Source of the DNA: Elmis aenea
Taxonomy: Eukaryota; Arthropoda; Insecta; Coleoptera; Elmidae
Length of the DNA stretch: 64,000 bases
Direction: 5' to 3'
Assembly: GCA_947652605.1 (NCBI GenBank)
Contig: OX393582.1
Location: 15,524,544-15,588,543 of the forward strand
Shown: in pieces, positions 1 through 10,057 of the stretch
How the letters are laid out: the number at the start of each line of letters is the position of its first letter
Position numbering within the stretch: position 1 is the first letter of the stretch
Notes under the pieces: model-generated
What the model was told of the DNA's origin: nothing
Databases searched by the model: none
The model's input: only the letters and a program-made list of their open reading frames with translations
Translations under genes and position numbers: made by a program

Positions 1-1820
1 GTTTGCAATATCTCAGATTGAAAGACGTTACATACAAGTTTAGATTGCATAATCCGCAATAATACATTCCGACGAAATGGAACTGAAATTCTAACCGCAA
101 CTTAAATTACTTCTTTTTGGTATCAAAGTCCTTTTGAGAAATAACGGAGCGTATAGACCCGAAAAGGTCTGGCGGATCAATTTAAAATTCAGTATGAATT
201 TGTCCCAATATGGCGTGTTTTTATTTGAAAATGTAATGAAAAAGTTATTAAGTAAATGAGGATAACTGTTCGCTTTGTCAACTAACTTATTTAGATTAAA
301 TTATTTATTAGCGAGTATATATTGACATTTCTTTTAGAGGTCTTCATCTTCTTGAAATAATTGTATGTAGTCTTTACGAAGAATACCGTGAAACTAATAA
401 AATTCATTGCGATAACAGTTTTCTTTTTGTAAAAATATTTACATCTTTACAGCTTTACAATTTTAATACTATCTAAATGTTATTTTGGACGAACAGATGA
501 TGGACTTGAAATATGAACAAACAGATTTGATATGCTCACTTGAAAAATAAAATGGTTAACATAATTTTGTAACTAAAGTTTTGGCTCAACATACATTTTT
601 ATAAGGAATATCTAATCATTGTATTAATTTAATAATAAACAAGTAAAAAGCTTTAAAGACATACCTACCATATTATTTTATTAGAGAGGAAAATTTAAAT
701 TTCAATAATATGCAAGTTTAATGTTTCGACATGAAAAATTCGGATCTGGAAGATAGATGGGCCAACATGTTCACTTTATAATCATTGCTTTTGCGTTACG
801 TAAGAATACCACTGTTAAATTTTTGTAATTGATAATTATAAAGTAAAAGTTAAAATTAAAGTTTTCCAGTCTTTTTCAAGATATTTTAGGATCTCTGTAC
901 AATAGGTACATTTTCAGATTAGATTCTTACTAAGTAACTACATAAAAATACTCATCTTTGTCGATCCTCGTACTATCCTTGTACGTTCAAAGGTTTTCAA
1001 GACTGTTGTGTTCGTCATGTTAAAAAATATAATCTGTTAAAAATAATTTTTAATATCTTTCCAAATTTTGTATTTCTAAAACTATAAAAATAGCATTAGA
1101 TTGCACTGAGAGTTATTATAAAAAACACTGAACAGTACCAGTAGCAGAGAAACAGTAAGTGCATTACTTATAGTTATAATGTTTGTTAAGTGCATTTTAT
1201 ACAATTGATATAGTACGTTTGTGACTAAACGAAAAATTAGCCAGTTCTTGCAGTTTGTGAAACCACAAACCCACTTCATTGCTGGAAGCGATTAAACCAA
1301 TCGTTACGCTTTGACAAAGTAAATCTAATCTCGGTGGAAAATACCTGGCAATCAAATTATATTCAACGAGTTATTTACCATTAACACAGCTCAGCTTAAT
1401 TGGCTAGTGCATACAAAATGTAATCAATTCAACATTTTTGTCCAAGTAGTCTTTGGGAATTGCACGATATACAATGTGTGTTTATTTAAAATAATTATTG
1501 ATACACATAAATATCTATTAAAAATGTAATCGGTTATCACTTTGATTGGGTATGATCCTTCGTAATTGCTATTTTATTGTGTATTGTTCATTGCTTATTA
1601 TACATTATTTGTTAATAATTAGTATAAAAGTTGTTTTAAATCTCGGGCCTCATCATTGGAATCTCGCTTTAGGATTCACTTAAATTTGAGCGTAATTTTA
1701 TATCGAATTTAAATCGAAAAATCATACCATAGCCTTTTTGTAAGTAAAAGTTATATAAATTGAAAAGTACATTACAGATTTTCCGGCATCTTATGGTTCG
1801 ACACTTTCTTTAAGAAACAC
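1..1820. other. AT-rich stretch without a recognisable gene
   Basis: I find no open frame with recognisable protein features, no tRNA-like box and no clear element boundary here. The right edge, near 1810-1826, carries an inward-facing mariner-type end (CACCCTGTA), so at least the last few dozen bases are mobile-element debris. The rest may be intron or intergenic DNA. Confidence 0.5.
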
Positions 1821-1828
1821 CCTGTAAA

Positions 1829-2310
1829 CAGCGTCATTCACAAAGTCTGCAACAAATGGAAAAAAAAAAATTATTTATTTCTCAGAAAATTTTATTAGTG
1901 ATAAAAGTTGGTGCATGGTGTAAAATTAATTTTAAGATAAAAAAAGTTAAATAAAAAGTCATAGGAATAGGACACCAGCTTTTAGCGATTTTTAAAAGAG
2001 TTAAGTGCTTAAAATTTCGTAATAAATAAAAATTGGAATTTGACCGTCAAAATTTAAATCCAGCCTTATTTTTAGATTCTAAATAACTCTTTCACATATT
2101 TTTTTTTGTATCTCTTAAAATAAGGGCACTTTACTCTTGCGAATATTTCAAAAATCGCTAAAATCTAGTGTCCTATGACTTTTCATTGAACTTTTTTTCA
2201 TCTTAATATTAGTTTTAGACTATGCACCAACTTTTATCAAGAATAAAATTTTCTGAGAAATCCATAATAAGAAACTGTTCCCTTTGTTGCAGACTTTTTG
2301 AATGACGCTG
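1829..2310. mobile_element. Foldback MITE with CAGCGTCATTC ends
   Basis: The two halves are imperfect reverse complements of each other. The left arm has CAGCGTCATTCACAAAGTC and a block containing GGACACCAGCTTTTAGCG; the right arm has the matching CGCTAAAATCTAGTGTCC and ends GACTTTTTGAATGACGCTG followed by TA. The centre lies near 2070. There is no coding capacity. The right flank is TA, which fits a Tc1/mariner-type target. A second, one-arm copy of the family lies at about 33640-33834, directly against another foldback. The class assignment is inferred from ends and target only. Confidence 0.6.
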
Positions 2311-2650
2311 TATGTACGTATTTTTAAAATTTATTATGGTCACATTCATCATAAAATTCATTGACTGATAACATAAAAATCTAAGGTGGCGACTATAAAA
2401 ATTAAAAAAGTTGACTATCGCATCTAAAGAACTAGATAGACTAGGTTAATTTTGACAGCGCCAGGCGATTAACGCCTTTATCTTACCTGAGATCAAAAAA
2501 TGTAGAAGATTTAACCTGGATAATAACAAAGTTATAGTTATAGTTAAAACTTTAAATTAAAGGTTTCACGGGTTTTTCGGGATATTTTAGGAACCGGTCA
2601 CGCTTGGCTAATTTACAAAACCGTCTATCTCTTAAAGTTTCATAAATCCC

Positions 2651-2818
2651 CATTGTTGCGTATAAGCAGAAATCAGTCAAACTCGAAGGACCATATGTTG
2701 ACATATTCCCTGATAATGCGATCCACCTCGAAACACCCGGTATATTTGACAATTTTTGATACTTGATCATTGTTGCGTATAAGCAGAAATCAGTCAAACT
2801 CGAAGGACTATATGTTGA
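2651..2818. repeat. Two 51-bp direct repeats 117 bp apart
   Basis: Positions 2651-2701 and 2768-2818 are identical except for one base (C/T, in GGACCATATG versus GGACTATATG). The 66 bp between them contains a mariner-like end (CACCCGGTATA). The offset of 117 bp is a multiple of three, so a minus-strand frame repeats the same peptide, MTDFCLYATM. I regard that as a consequence of the duplication rather than as evidence of a gene. Confidence 0.8.
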
Positions 2819-4334
2819 ATTTAATATTACAAAACGAAAGTTTGGGTTTTCTTACCAATAAGTTTTTCAAATTCATCAGAACATGGGCAATTGCACTGAT
2901 TTTTCTTCTTGCCCGAAGAGGGTCTTCATGGCGGGGATGCGCGACGGCCATGAAACTTATCAAAAAGACGCGGCAAATATGTATAATTTAAAAATAACAC
3001 AGAACGTACATTTAGCCCAACGAACGATACCTAACACCCATATTCTTAAAGTTTTAAAATACACCCTGTATATAGAGGTACCCTAGTTTTCTGTGTGGCC
3101 AAGCTTACTCGTATACTTTTCCAGGAGACACTATTGCTATCTCCGTAAAGAATGAAAATACAAGTGTATTTTAAACAAGACCGTGTTTTGTTTAAAAGTT
3201 CCATGACTTGCGTGATATACCGAAAAAACCGAAATCGACCAAAATTTTTAAACTTAAATATCTCTGCTATTGTTGTGAATACACAAAAACGCCAAAGGAA
3301 AAATGTTTTGTAGACTTTGTTTGCTATAAGATGGCGATAGTCAGATTTTTATTTATAAATTACCGTGCGAGATATTGGACAAAACAGTTTTTTTTTAAAT
3401 GGCAGTCGTGGTAGGTGATGATTTAGATGTTCGCGGCGGAAGGCGCCTTGGTGCCAAGTTTGAGAGCCACCGATCTTAGTCATTTTTAACGTCGATGAAA
3501 GATTTAACATCTGATGATAGCTAGAAGACACGACTGGAGTGAATCCAACCTCTGCAGGCAGTGCGTTGCTTGGGAAACGTATCATATGAGATACGTCATG
3601 AAAATGATGAAAATTTAATCAGCAGTTTTGTTGTTTCAACGCAAATGCATACTATAGTGGAAAGCTACGAAATTGCTTTCAGATTTCATTGAATGGCCCA
3701 AAAGTCATTTCACCACAAATATTAAATTGGTTACAGTCACAGTTACAAATATAGGTAACGTACATGTAGAAATGAGTGGAAATAACACGATTTAAACAAT
3801 AAACAAACCTATTTACGAAATGTGTGCTATAATACTAATCAGTGAGTAATCACAACATGTTAACATGTTTTCCTAGGAAAGGAAATACCTAAGCAATATT
3901 AGCTTGAATGCTGCCTAGGGCTAACTAGGAGTATGTGTTGACGTCCCGAAGCAGAACTAAACTGAAACGATCCTGAAAATAAACAAATTAACGTTCATGC
4001 ATTTTTAATGATGCTCTTGAAGCAAGTTTGAGACTGTTTATGTTTTGTTAAGATGATCTAAATAGTATACACCAATCAAAGAAACGTTACTAAAAATGGA
4101 CGATGTTAAATGTCAATAAAATTTAGGACTAAGTACTAAGGTATATAATTATTTATTAAATACAACCTGCTTACTTACAAAAAATTACTTGAATTTAATT
4201 AAATGTTTGTTAAATACGAGTTATATAAATCTTTATTTCGCTTCACATAGATGTAGATAATGACAAAACATATTTATTCTACATTAAAATTATTATATTC
4301 CGTTACATTAATACAATATTATGTTTTTATTATA
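2819..4334. other. Unassigned DNA with mariner-type debris
   Basis: A degenerate element end (ACACCCTGTATA) sits near 3060-3072. Positions 3410-3600 are less AT-rich than the surroundings and contain short open stretches on both strands, none of which I recognise. From 3620 to 4334 I see only AT-rich sequence. Confidence 0.4.
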
Positions 4335-4525
4335 AGTTTGTATTATTTTAACCCTGCTTTTTCAAAAATTTGAGATGATTATTGGGAGCAACCTTTTCAC
4401 TATATTTCATGTTCTATTACTCTGTTCTGGACTTGTTAAATGTCCCACAATTAATGAGATTTTGTTTTAATTTTTCAAAAATAGATTTATTAGGTTGCAT
4501 TCTTTATGGGTAACGATTAAAATAT

Positions 4526-6004
4526 GTTTTAATCGTTACGTTATTGTATAACGTTATTAATTATTTGTTTTCGTTACATAACGTTATAAATAACATTAAA
4601 ATAATGAATCGTTATGTTATATAACGTTATATAACGTTACATGAATTATGATATACAGGGTGTTTCTTAAATCATGCAAAAAAATTCGGGAGGTGATTCC
4701 TTATCGAAAATTAAGTGGGGTCTTTTATATACATTTTTTTCTTAGACGTCTCCTTTCGGAGTTACACCCCCCTAAAGGGGATCGGTAAAATTAGGTTTTT
4801 ATTTTATTTCTCAAATTTAGATAAATGTAGGAGAATGATACTCGGTAGATGTTTTATACTTATTAAAAGGTTCCCCATAGTAATATTTTCAATTATCTGC
4901 GTTTTACAGGGGGCTAAAAAGTGCGACCTCTGTTGGTTTTTTAATCAGAACTTTTTGGTGAGTTAAAATTTTGCAATTTAATTTTTTTTTGTATGTTTGA
5001 TTTATTTATAAACTTTTTTTATTCTTTAGTTTTTCTCGTAAATCCTACAGTTTTGAGTATGAAATTAAATGAGTGAGAATGATGTTTATATTGGGTAAAT
5101 TTGACCGGCGTTTTAGCGTTGCGTCGCGTAAACGTCAAAATGAATTACACCCGTCACTTCTACCAAATATGAACATAAACAAACCATGGTAACCACCAAA
5201 ATGAATCGTTTTATATTGGAATATATTGTGATGGTTGATGTTAATGTATATAATTTTTTACTCAAAAACTGTAGGTTTAACGAAAAAAGTTAAAGAATAA
5301 AAAAACCTTCTAAATTAATCAAGTTTAAAAAAAAAAATTAAATTGCTAAATTTCAACTCACCAGAAAGTTCTGTTAAAAAAAAACTACAGGGGTCGCACT
5401 TTTCAGCCCCCTGTGAAGGTGGGAGATGATTAAAAATATTATTACGGGAAATTTTTTAATAAGTATAGAACATCTACCGAGTATCATTCTCCTACATTTA
5501 TCCTATGAGAAATAAAATAAAAACCCAATTTCACCTATCCCCTTTAGGGGGGTGTAACTCCGAAAGGAGGCCCTAAAGAAAAAAAAATTATATGAAAGAC
5601 CCCTCTTAATTTTTGATAAGGAATTACCCCCTTTTTCGCATTATTTAAGAAACATGCTGTAAAAAAATAGTTTTTATTTGTAACTCTGAAATTATTTTTG
5701 GGATCTGTAAATGTAAATTTAAAAAATACTCCTAGTACTCTACAAAATTACGTTGAGATATTTTATTTTCATTTTAATTTCTAAAATGCAAACAAAATAT
5801 TATATTCTGAAAATAAAAAGATCGCCAAATAAAAATTTAATTTATAGAGAATAACGTTACAAAATAACTTTTAATGAAACGTTATCGGTTATTATAACGT
5901 TATATAACGTTATAAAAATATTGTTACGTTATTGTATAAAAAATTATAGTTGAATCGTTATTATAACGTTATCGGGTATCGTTAAGTTACGTTTTCCATC
6001 CCTG
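4526..6004 (-). mobile_element. hAT-type element with TATAACGTTATA subterminal repeats; left end lost
   Basis: The right end reads ACGTTTTCCATCCCTG, the inverse of the CAGGGATGGAAAACG end of the complete copy at 34147-35642. This copy therefore lies in the opposite orientation. Both subterminal regions are rich in ATAACGTTAT motifs. The left terminus and about 40 bp of flanking repeat are missing when compared with the uninterrupted paralogue near 28530-28575, so a deletion occurred at the left junction. There is no transposase. It contains a foldback at 4656-5659. The hAT assignment rests on the complete copy's 8-bp TSD. Confidence 0.75.
4656..5659. mobile_element. Mariner-type foldback nested in hAT (copy 1)
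   Basis: The element starts CAGGGTGTTTCTTAAATC after TA and ends TTATTTAAGAAACATGCTG before TA. The outer 300-400 bp of each side are reverse complements. Each arm holds a short inner hairpin around CCCCTAAAGGGGATCGG, and the arms also share a block around GGTGATTCCTTATCG. It sits at the same site of the hAT as the nested copy at 34498-35486, in the matching relative orientation. There is no coding capacity. Confidence 0.75.
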
Positions 6005-6279
6005 CTTTGAATAAAACTTTCTAACATATCAAACTTTTCATTGTATTACTTATTACTCCTATTTATTATTATAATGACAAAAGACTACTACTAGAAAACA
6101 ATGAATTATGAGAAATTACTTATTTTTTCAATAATGCAAGGAAAATGAATAAATCAACCCCACAATGGGAAAAAAATGGTGCTTCTCATGATGCCACGGC
6201 CTACCATGAGTTCCATATAAAAAAAAAACTTTGTCATAGGTAACTCGAATTTTGAAATTGTTTTCGAAAAATTGTCTAC

Positions 6280-6440
6280 CATAAGGTCTAAATTCGCACA
6301 TTTCGGTCGGTTAGCAATGCCTATTATGAGCGCACCATAGAACTGATTTCCTAACACCGTATGTGTGATATAGTGAGGGCGCATAAAAATCTCACCGAGG
6401 GCGCCATGGCGTCCGCGGGCGCCGCGTTGCCGACCCCTGA
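6280..6440. mobile_element. 161-bp insertion with GC-rich hAT-like end
   Basis: The paralogue at about 28942 reads straight through GTCTACGCCACTG. Here 161 bp lie between two copies of TCTAC (6275-6279 and 6441-6445). The right part is strikingly GC-rich for this window and ends GTTGCCGACCCCTGA, whose inverse resembles the CAGGGGTCGGCAAC ends of hAT elements. The left end does not match, so this is probably a truncated hAT or MITE copy. Confidence 0.5.
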
Positions 6441-6710
6441 TCTACGCCACTGCATTTTTATTTAAAAAAGTGCCTGTACAACGTCAAAATTATTTTTCGA
6501 TATTTTCATTTTCATAAACAAGCGAGATATAGTCATAAAACCAAAAGTCGAGTTATCGGCGATAACTCGAAAACAAAAGACGATAACCAATTTTGGTTTT
6601 CACCATTTACTTTTTCTCAAAAAAAGAGATCGAGGATGCGCGGTCCGTTTTTTGATACCTCTTATAGTAACCGAAATTCCCTACGAAAACATCGAAATTT
6701 GCCCACCCTG

Positions 6711-7020
6711 TACAGTCAGTCCTCCTCTGCATGATGGGAGTGTGGTGTGTTACATATTAGTTGGTGTTACCCATGAAGGTTGACACAGATTATTAGGTGT
6801 CTTTGTTTCTGGTTGGCAACTTTTCATCCTTGAGAGCTGGAAGCTGATCCATCCGTGAAAATTTCGACTATAAACTTCATAATCTTTGCTTCTACTATTT
6901 GTCCGTATTTTTCTTGAGTACAAGTAATACAAACACATTATTAAACAATAAGTTTATCTTAATTTTCGGTGTAAAGGAAGTAAAAAAAAATTGAAGTGTT
7001 GTTCTTAGAATTTAGAGCTA
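6711..7020. other. Unassigned stretch
   Basis: A minus-strand frame at 6750-6938 is open for 62 codons but shows no family motif I recognise. A neighbouring frame contains IFTDGSASSSQG, which superficially resembles the first RNase H motif, but no other RNase H motif follows. I leave it unassigned. Confidence 0.35.
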
Positions 7021-7138
7021 AAGGTCCACACACACCGGCGCGGTGCGGTCACGATAATTGATAACCAAGGTTACTTATTATCGTGACCGCGCCCGCGCCC
7101 GCGACCGCGTTGATATCGCGCCGGTGTGAGTTGACCTT
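7021..7138. mobile_element. GC-rich hairpin MITE, complete copy
   Basis: This 118-bp near-palindrome is bounded by AAGGTCCACACACACCGG and CCGGTGTGAGTTGACCTT. The inner arms carry GCGGTCACGATAATTG and its inverse ATTATCGTGACCGCG. The CpG-rich arms stand out against an AT-rich background. Partial copies lie at 39990-40062 and 42420-42526, each inside another repeat. I cannot assign a superfamily. Confidence 0.7.
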
Positions 7139-7149
7139 AAGGCCGTTTT

Positions 7150-7770
7150 GTGTACAAAGTTGCTTCACTGTTTTCTGTCGTTGCCAGCTTGCTAGCCTTT
7201 TTCTATTTTATGTTTCTCTCTTTAACGTTTCGGTCACTGTCTTGCCTTGCATTTCCCTAGGTTTTCCTCTAGCTTTTTTTCTCTCCACTTTGCTTTCCAC
7301 ATGCATTTTACTTGTTGTTTTTCGTTCAAGTTCTCGATCAAGTGTCTGAACTATTTAAAGTTGCTGCTCTTCGATTTAATTTCGTTATGGGTCCTTAATC
7401 AAGTTTTGTCCTTATTTTTTGCCTTCTTGTTACTTTTTTGACCCATCGAAGATATTTCCACTGCAGGGACACTACTTATCGCAATATTGCTTAATATCCA
7501 GCTTCCAGTGTTATAATTGGTCTATACAATATCGTCTTGTATACATACGTGTATTGTCATTTTAGTTTTTCTGTCCATTTTCTTTTTAAATATGAATTAT
7601 TTTTTGAGGACATGGTACCTACATTATCGGTACACTATTGAATTTTTAATTAGCTTCGTCCTCCATTTTTCCATTTCCTTGAATTACTAGCCCCAGATAT
7701 AGCAAACTCTCTACATGTTCCATTTTGTTTCTATAAATCTTACATCTGTCCAAATACAGTAATTTATCCA
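7150..7770 (-). pseudogene. Degenerate LINE (RTE/Jockey-like) reverse transcriptase C-terminal relic
   Basis: On the minus strand, 7664-7730 reads NKMEHVESLLYLGLVIQ followed by GNGKMEDEAN and a stop. This matches the 'V..F.YLG..I..dG..e.E' block after the palm domain of RTE/Jockey-type LINEs. Further downstream on that strand, around 7200-7310, is a basic stretch KVERKKARGKPREM, resembling the arginine/glycine-rich tail 'GKR.RGRPR' of the same proteins. Frames are broken repeatedly. I infer one decayed insertion; the edges are approximate. Confidence 0.55.
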
Positions 7771-8587
7771 TTATTATCATTTAATTACCAGCAATAATAA
7801 ATAAATTACTTAAGCAAAAACATTGGCAATATTAAATTACACCCTAAAAAAAGAGATAAAAGCGTCAAATTTAAAGGATAGATACGAATTCAAAATGTAA
7901 TGTACGTAAAAGGTATTAGAAGGAGAGTTGCAAAATAGGAAAATACTTTATATTTACCTATAGTGCCGTTTACAATTTTATGTTAATGATGTTAAATAAT
8001 GTCTTTCGTAATGATTTAGCAGCTTAGAAATGATAAAAGTGATTATAAAAGTATATATTATTCAAATTTAGTCCTTTTATTACTTGTAGTTTGGGATCGG
8101 CGTTTATTATACATACTCTGTTCATATACTATCATGCATATTTACATATTCTTTTATATACACACGTAGTTGACCTAAATACCGACTAAAATTGTAGTTA
8201 GACGAAAAAAACCTTCATTTGCAATGGTAATACTGAATGCAATATGCAAACAATTTTTATAGTTTTTTTCGGCAAAAAAAAAACTACATTTGGTTTGTAA
8301 AATAGAATTTTTGTGGTAATAATATGTTGAAACGTATTTGCGAAAAATGAAAAAAAACATACGCTATTATAATCGTTTTTTTACAAAAAGGATTTGGAAA
8401 GCATCATTAAAGGGAAGATTCGGCTGAGAATTTATTAACAAACCAAGAGCTGGGTGTGATATGTTTATAAGATTAATTAAATAAATATGGTATACAAATG
8501 TGTAAATTATAAAAATTGTAAGTACTGTGGTCAATTTGTTGGGCAACTCTTAATGTGCTGTTGTGTTGGAAGAAACGGCTTAGCATA
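7771..8587. other. AT-rich stretch without a recognisable gene
   Basis: No motif, repeat boundary or convincing frame is visible. Short minus-strand open stretches, such as 8175-8360, have low-complexity composition and no family features. Confidence 0.45.
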
Positions 8588-9678
8588 CAGTGCTGCGCAA
8601 AAGTATATGAACAGACAAATATCTAGAACACTATTGAAGGTATACAATGAAATTTAGTATCTTACCGTTATCGCATGTTTCGAAGCGATGAAAATGCTGA
8701 GGTTGCAATACGACTTCCGGTTTAACCGGAAACGGACTCAAACTTTAAATTTTTTAATGAAACACCCTGTATATTTTTATATTTTTGGCTTCATTAGATT
8801 TATTTTAAAAAAATGTTGTAAAACAACGATAATTTATATTTCTTTAATACAACACTTTATATTTTTTACACCGTTTTATAGAAAATCTAATTGTTATACA
8901 AAAACATTAAGCCTGTTTTATATCTGAAATTGATTTATGCTGTGAAGGTGGACAGCGGTAATTTTGTAACAAATGAAAAAAAAAAAACAAAAAAAATCAA
9001 TTTTATCGTTATTCCACGAGTTTTCGACATTTTTTTAGATGTAATTTTACCATTACGTTTAAATCAAGGTTTCTTATCAGGGCCTCGATAGTTTTCATAC
9101 AATTAAGTTTAATAGTTTGCAAAGTCCAAAAATAATAATGTGCTAATAATGTACTAGGTACGCGAAAAAGACGCTAAAAAAAGTGTTAATGACCTGTCTA
9201 ATCTTAAAAAAAAAGTTGGAGTTGGGTCCGTTTCCGGTTGGACCAAAAGTCGCTTTCTAAACACAGATAAAAGTAGCTCATAGGATTTACTAATCGTCTC
9301 CTGGTCCAATGAATAAATAATTTTAAGATACTTCGATTTAAAAATAAGAATGGTAAAATTGCATAATAAAAAAATTACAAAAACTCGTATGATAAAGATA
9401 CAAATATTTTACTTGTTATTTCTTTCAATTGTTTTAAAATTATCGCTATCTACTTTCATGGTCTACTTAAAAATATTACGTTGTCCTAATAATTAAAAAT
9501 AAAATCGCGATATCTCGGAAAATATCAATTTTAGGTATAAAACAGGCTTAATGTTTTTGAAAGACAATCAAATTTTCTACAAGACAGTGTAAAAATATAC
9601 AGGGTGTTGTATTTAAGAAAAATGAGTTATCGATATATAAAGTTTCACAAGTTTGGACAAGCGTAAAAAACGCCCTGT
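8588..9678. mobile_element. Composite Tc1/mariner-type cluster
   Basis: The left end reads TACAGTGCTGCGCAAAAGTA, which resembles Tc1-type termini and recurs at 41974. Next come a TTCCGG-TTTA-ACCGGAA palindrome (8714-8731) and an inward end AACACCCTGTATA (8761-8773). On the right are the inverse TATACAGGGTGTTG (9599) and a 78-bp module ending ACGCCCTG at 9678. The segment between 8774 and 9598 has inverted flanks but no transposase frame. I read it as stacked, decayed elements rather than one unit. Confidence 0.55.
9601..9678 (-). repeat. 78-bp CAGGGTG/CACCCTG module, copy A (inverted)
   Basis: It starts CAGGGTGTTGTATTTAAG, ends GTAAAAAACGCCCTG and is flanked by TA on both sides. Its reverse complement aligns over its full length with 23349-23426 and 27979-28056, both also exactly 78 bp. 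The middle contains ATCGATAACTCATTTTT-like sequence. A disrupted fourth copy begins at 42394. It may be a tiny MITE or a doubled terminus of a larger element. Confidence 0.7.
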
Positions 9679-9939
9679 ATAACATTTTAAAGGTGTAGGT
9701 AGCACAGTTTTAAGTAATCTATTGTCGATCTAACTTTTAAACGAATTTCGCCTGTCTTTTCAAAGTGTTTAATTGTTGAAAATTTTCGAAAGAGCTGTAT
9801 CGCTAAAAATGTTCATGAATATGTAATTTTCACGAAAATGGTTAACTTCAGACCCATACAATGTCATTACCGCGTCCGTTCTATAAAAAATCTCGATGAA
9901 CATCGCTACTTTTTTTTCATTTTTATCCTGGATAAATAT
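9679..9939. other. Unassigned stretch
   Basis: No recognisable gene or element boundary. Confidence 0.4.
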
Positions 9940-10057
9940 TGAATTCTTAGAGTCGAAAGTCGTCTATAGTTTTTCCAACTCCCAATTCCGACTCCCGTTT
10001 CACCAAAAAGACTCGACTCCTCGACTACCGACTTCCGACTGCGACTCCCTATCCCTG
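9940..10057. mobile_element. Probable hAT end with degenerate GACTCC/GACTTCC repeats
   Basis: The sequence is a run of degenerate CGACTCC-type hexamers (ACTCGACTCCTCGACTACC, CCGACTGCGACTCC) ending TATCCCTG. Its inverse begins CAGGGATAGGGAGTCG, which fits a hAT-type terminus with subterminal GGAGTC repeats. No partner end or target duplication is visible, so only one end is preserved. Confidence 0.45.

Larger units (their letters stand above)
4335..6710. repeat. Old interspersed repeat, copy 1, interrupted by later insertions
   Basis: Segments 4335-4524 and 6005-6710 align with 28375-29211 and in part with 39370-40795. Shared landmarks are the TTAAATGTCCCACAATTAAT block, a block with GATAACTCGAAAACAAAAGA, and a right end TTTGCCCACCCTGTA. 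That right end resembles the other TA-flanked mariner-type ends, so the repeat is probably a non-autonomous mariner-type element. This copy is broken by a hAT element (4526-6004) and by a 161-bp insertion (6280-6440). The left boundary is not resolved. Confidence 0.65.

Noticed and set aside
2552..2797. Minus-strand protein with repeated MTDFCLYATM
   Set aside because: The repeat is explained by the 51-bp DNA duplication whose offset is a multiple of three.
6840..6880. TDGS motif on the minus strand as an RNase H domain
   Set aside because: No other RNase H motifs follow in any frame.
7083..7441. Plus-strand hydrophobic frames
   Set aside because: They start in a hairpin MITE and run antisense to a minus-strand LINE relic.
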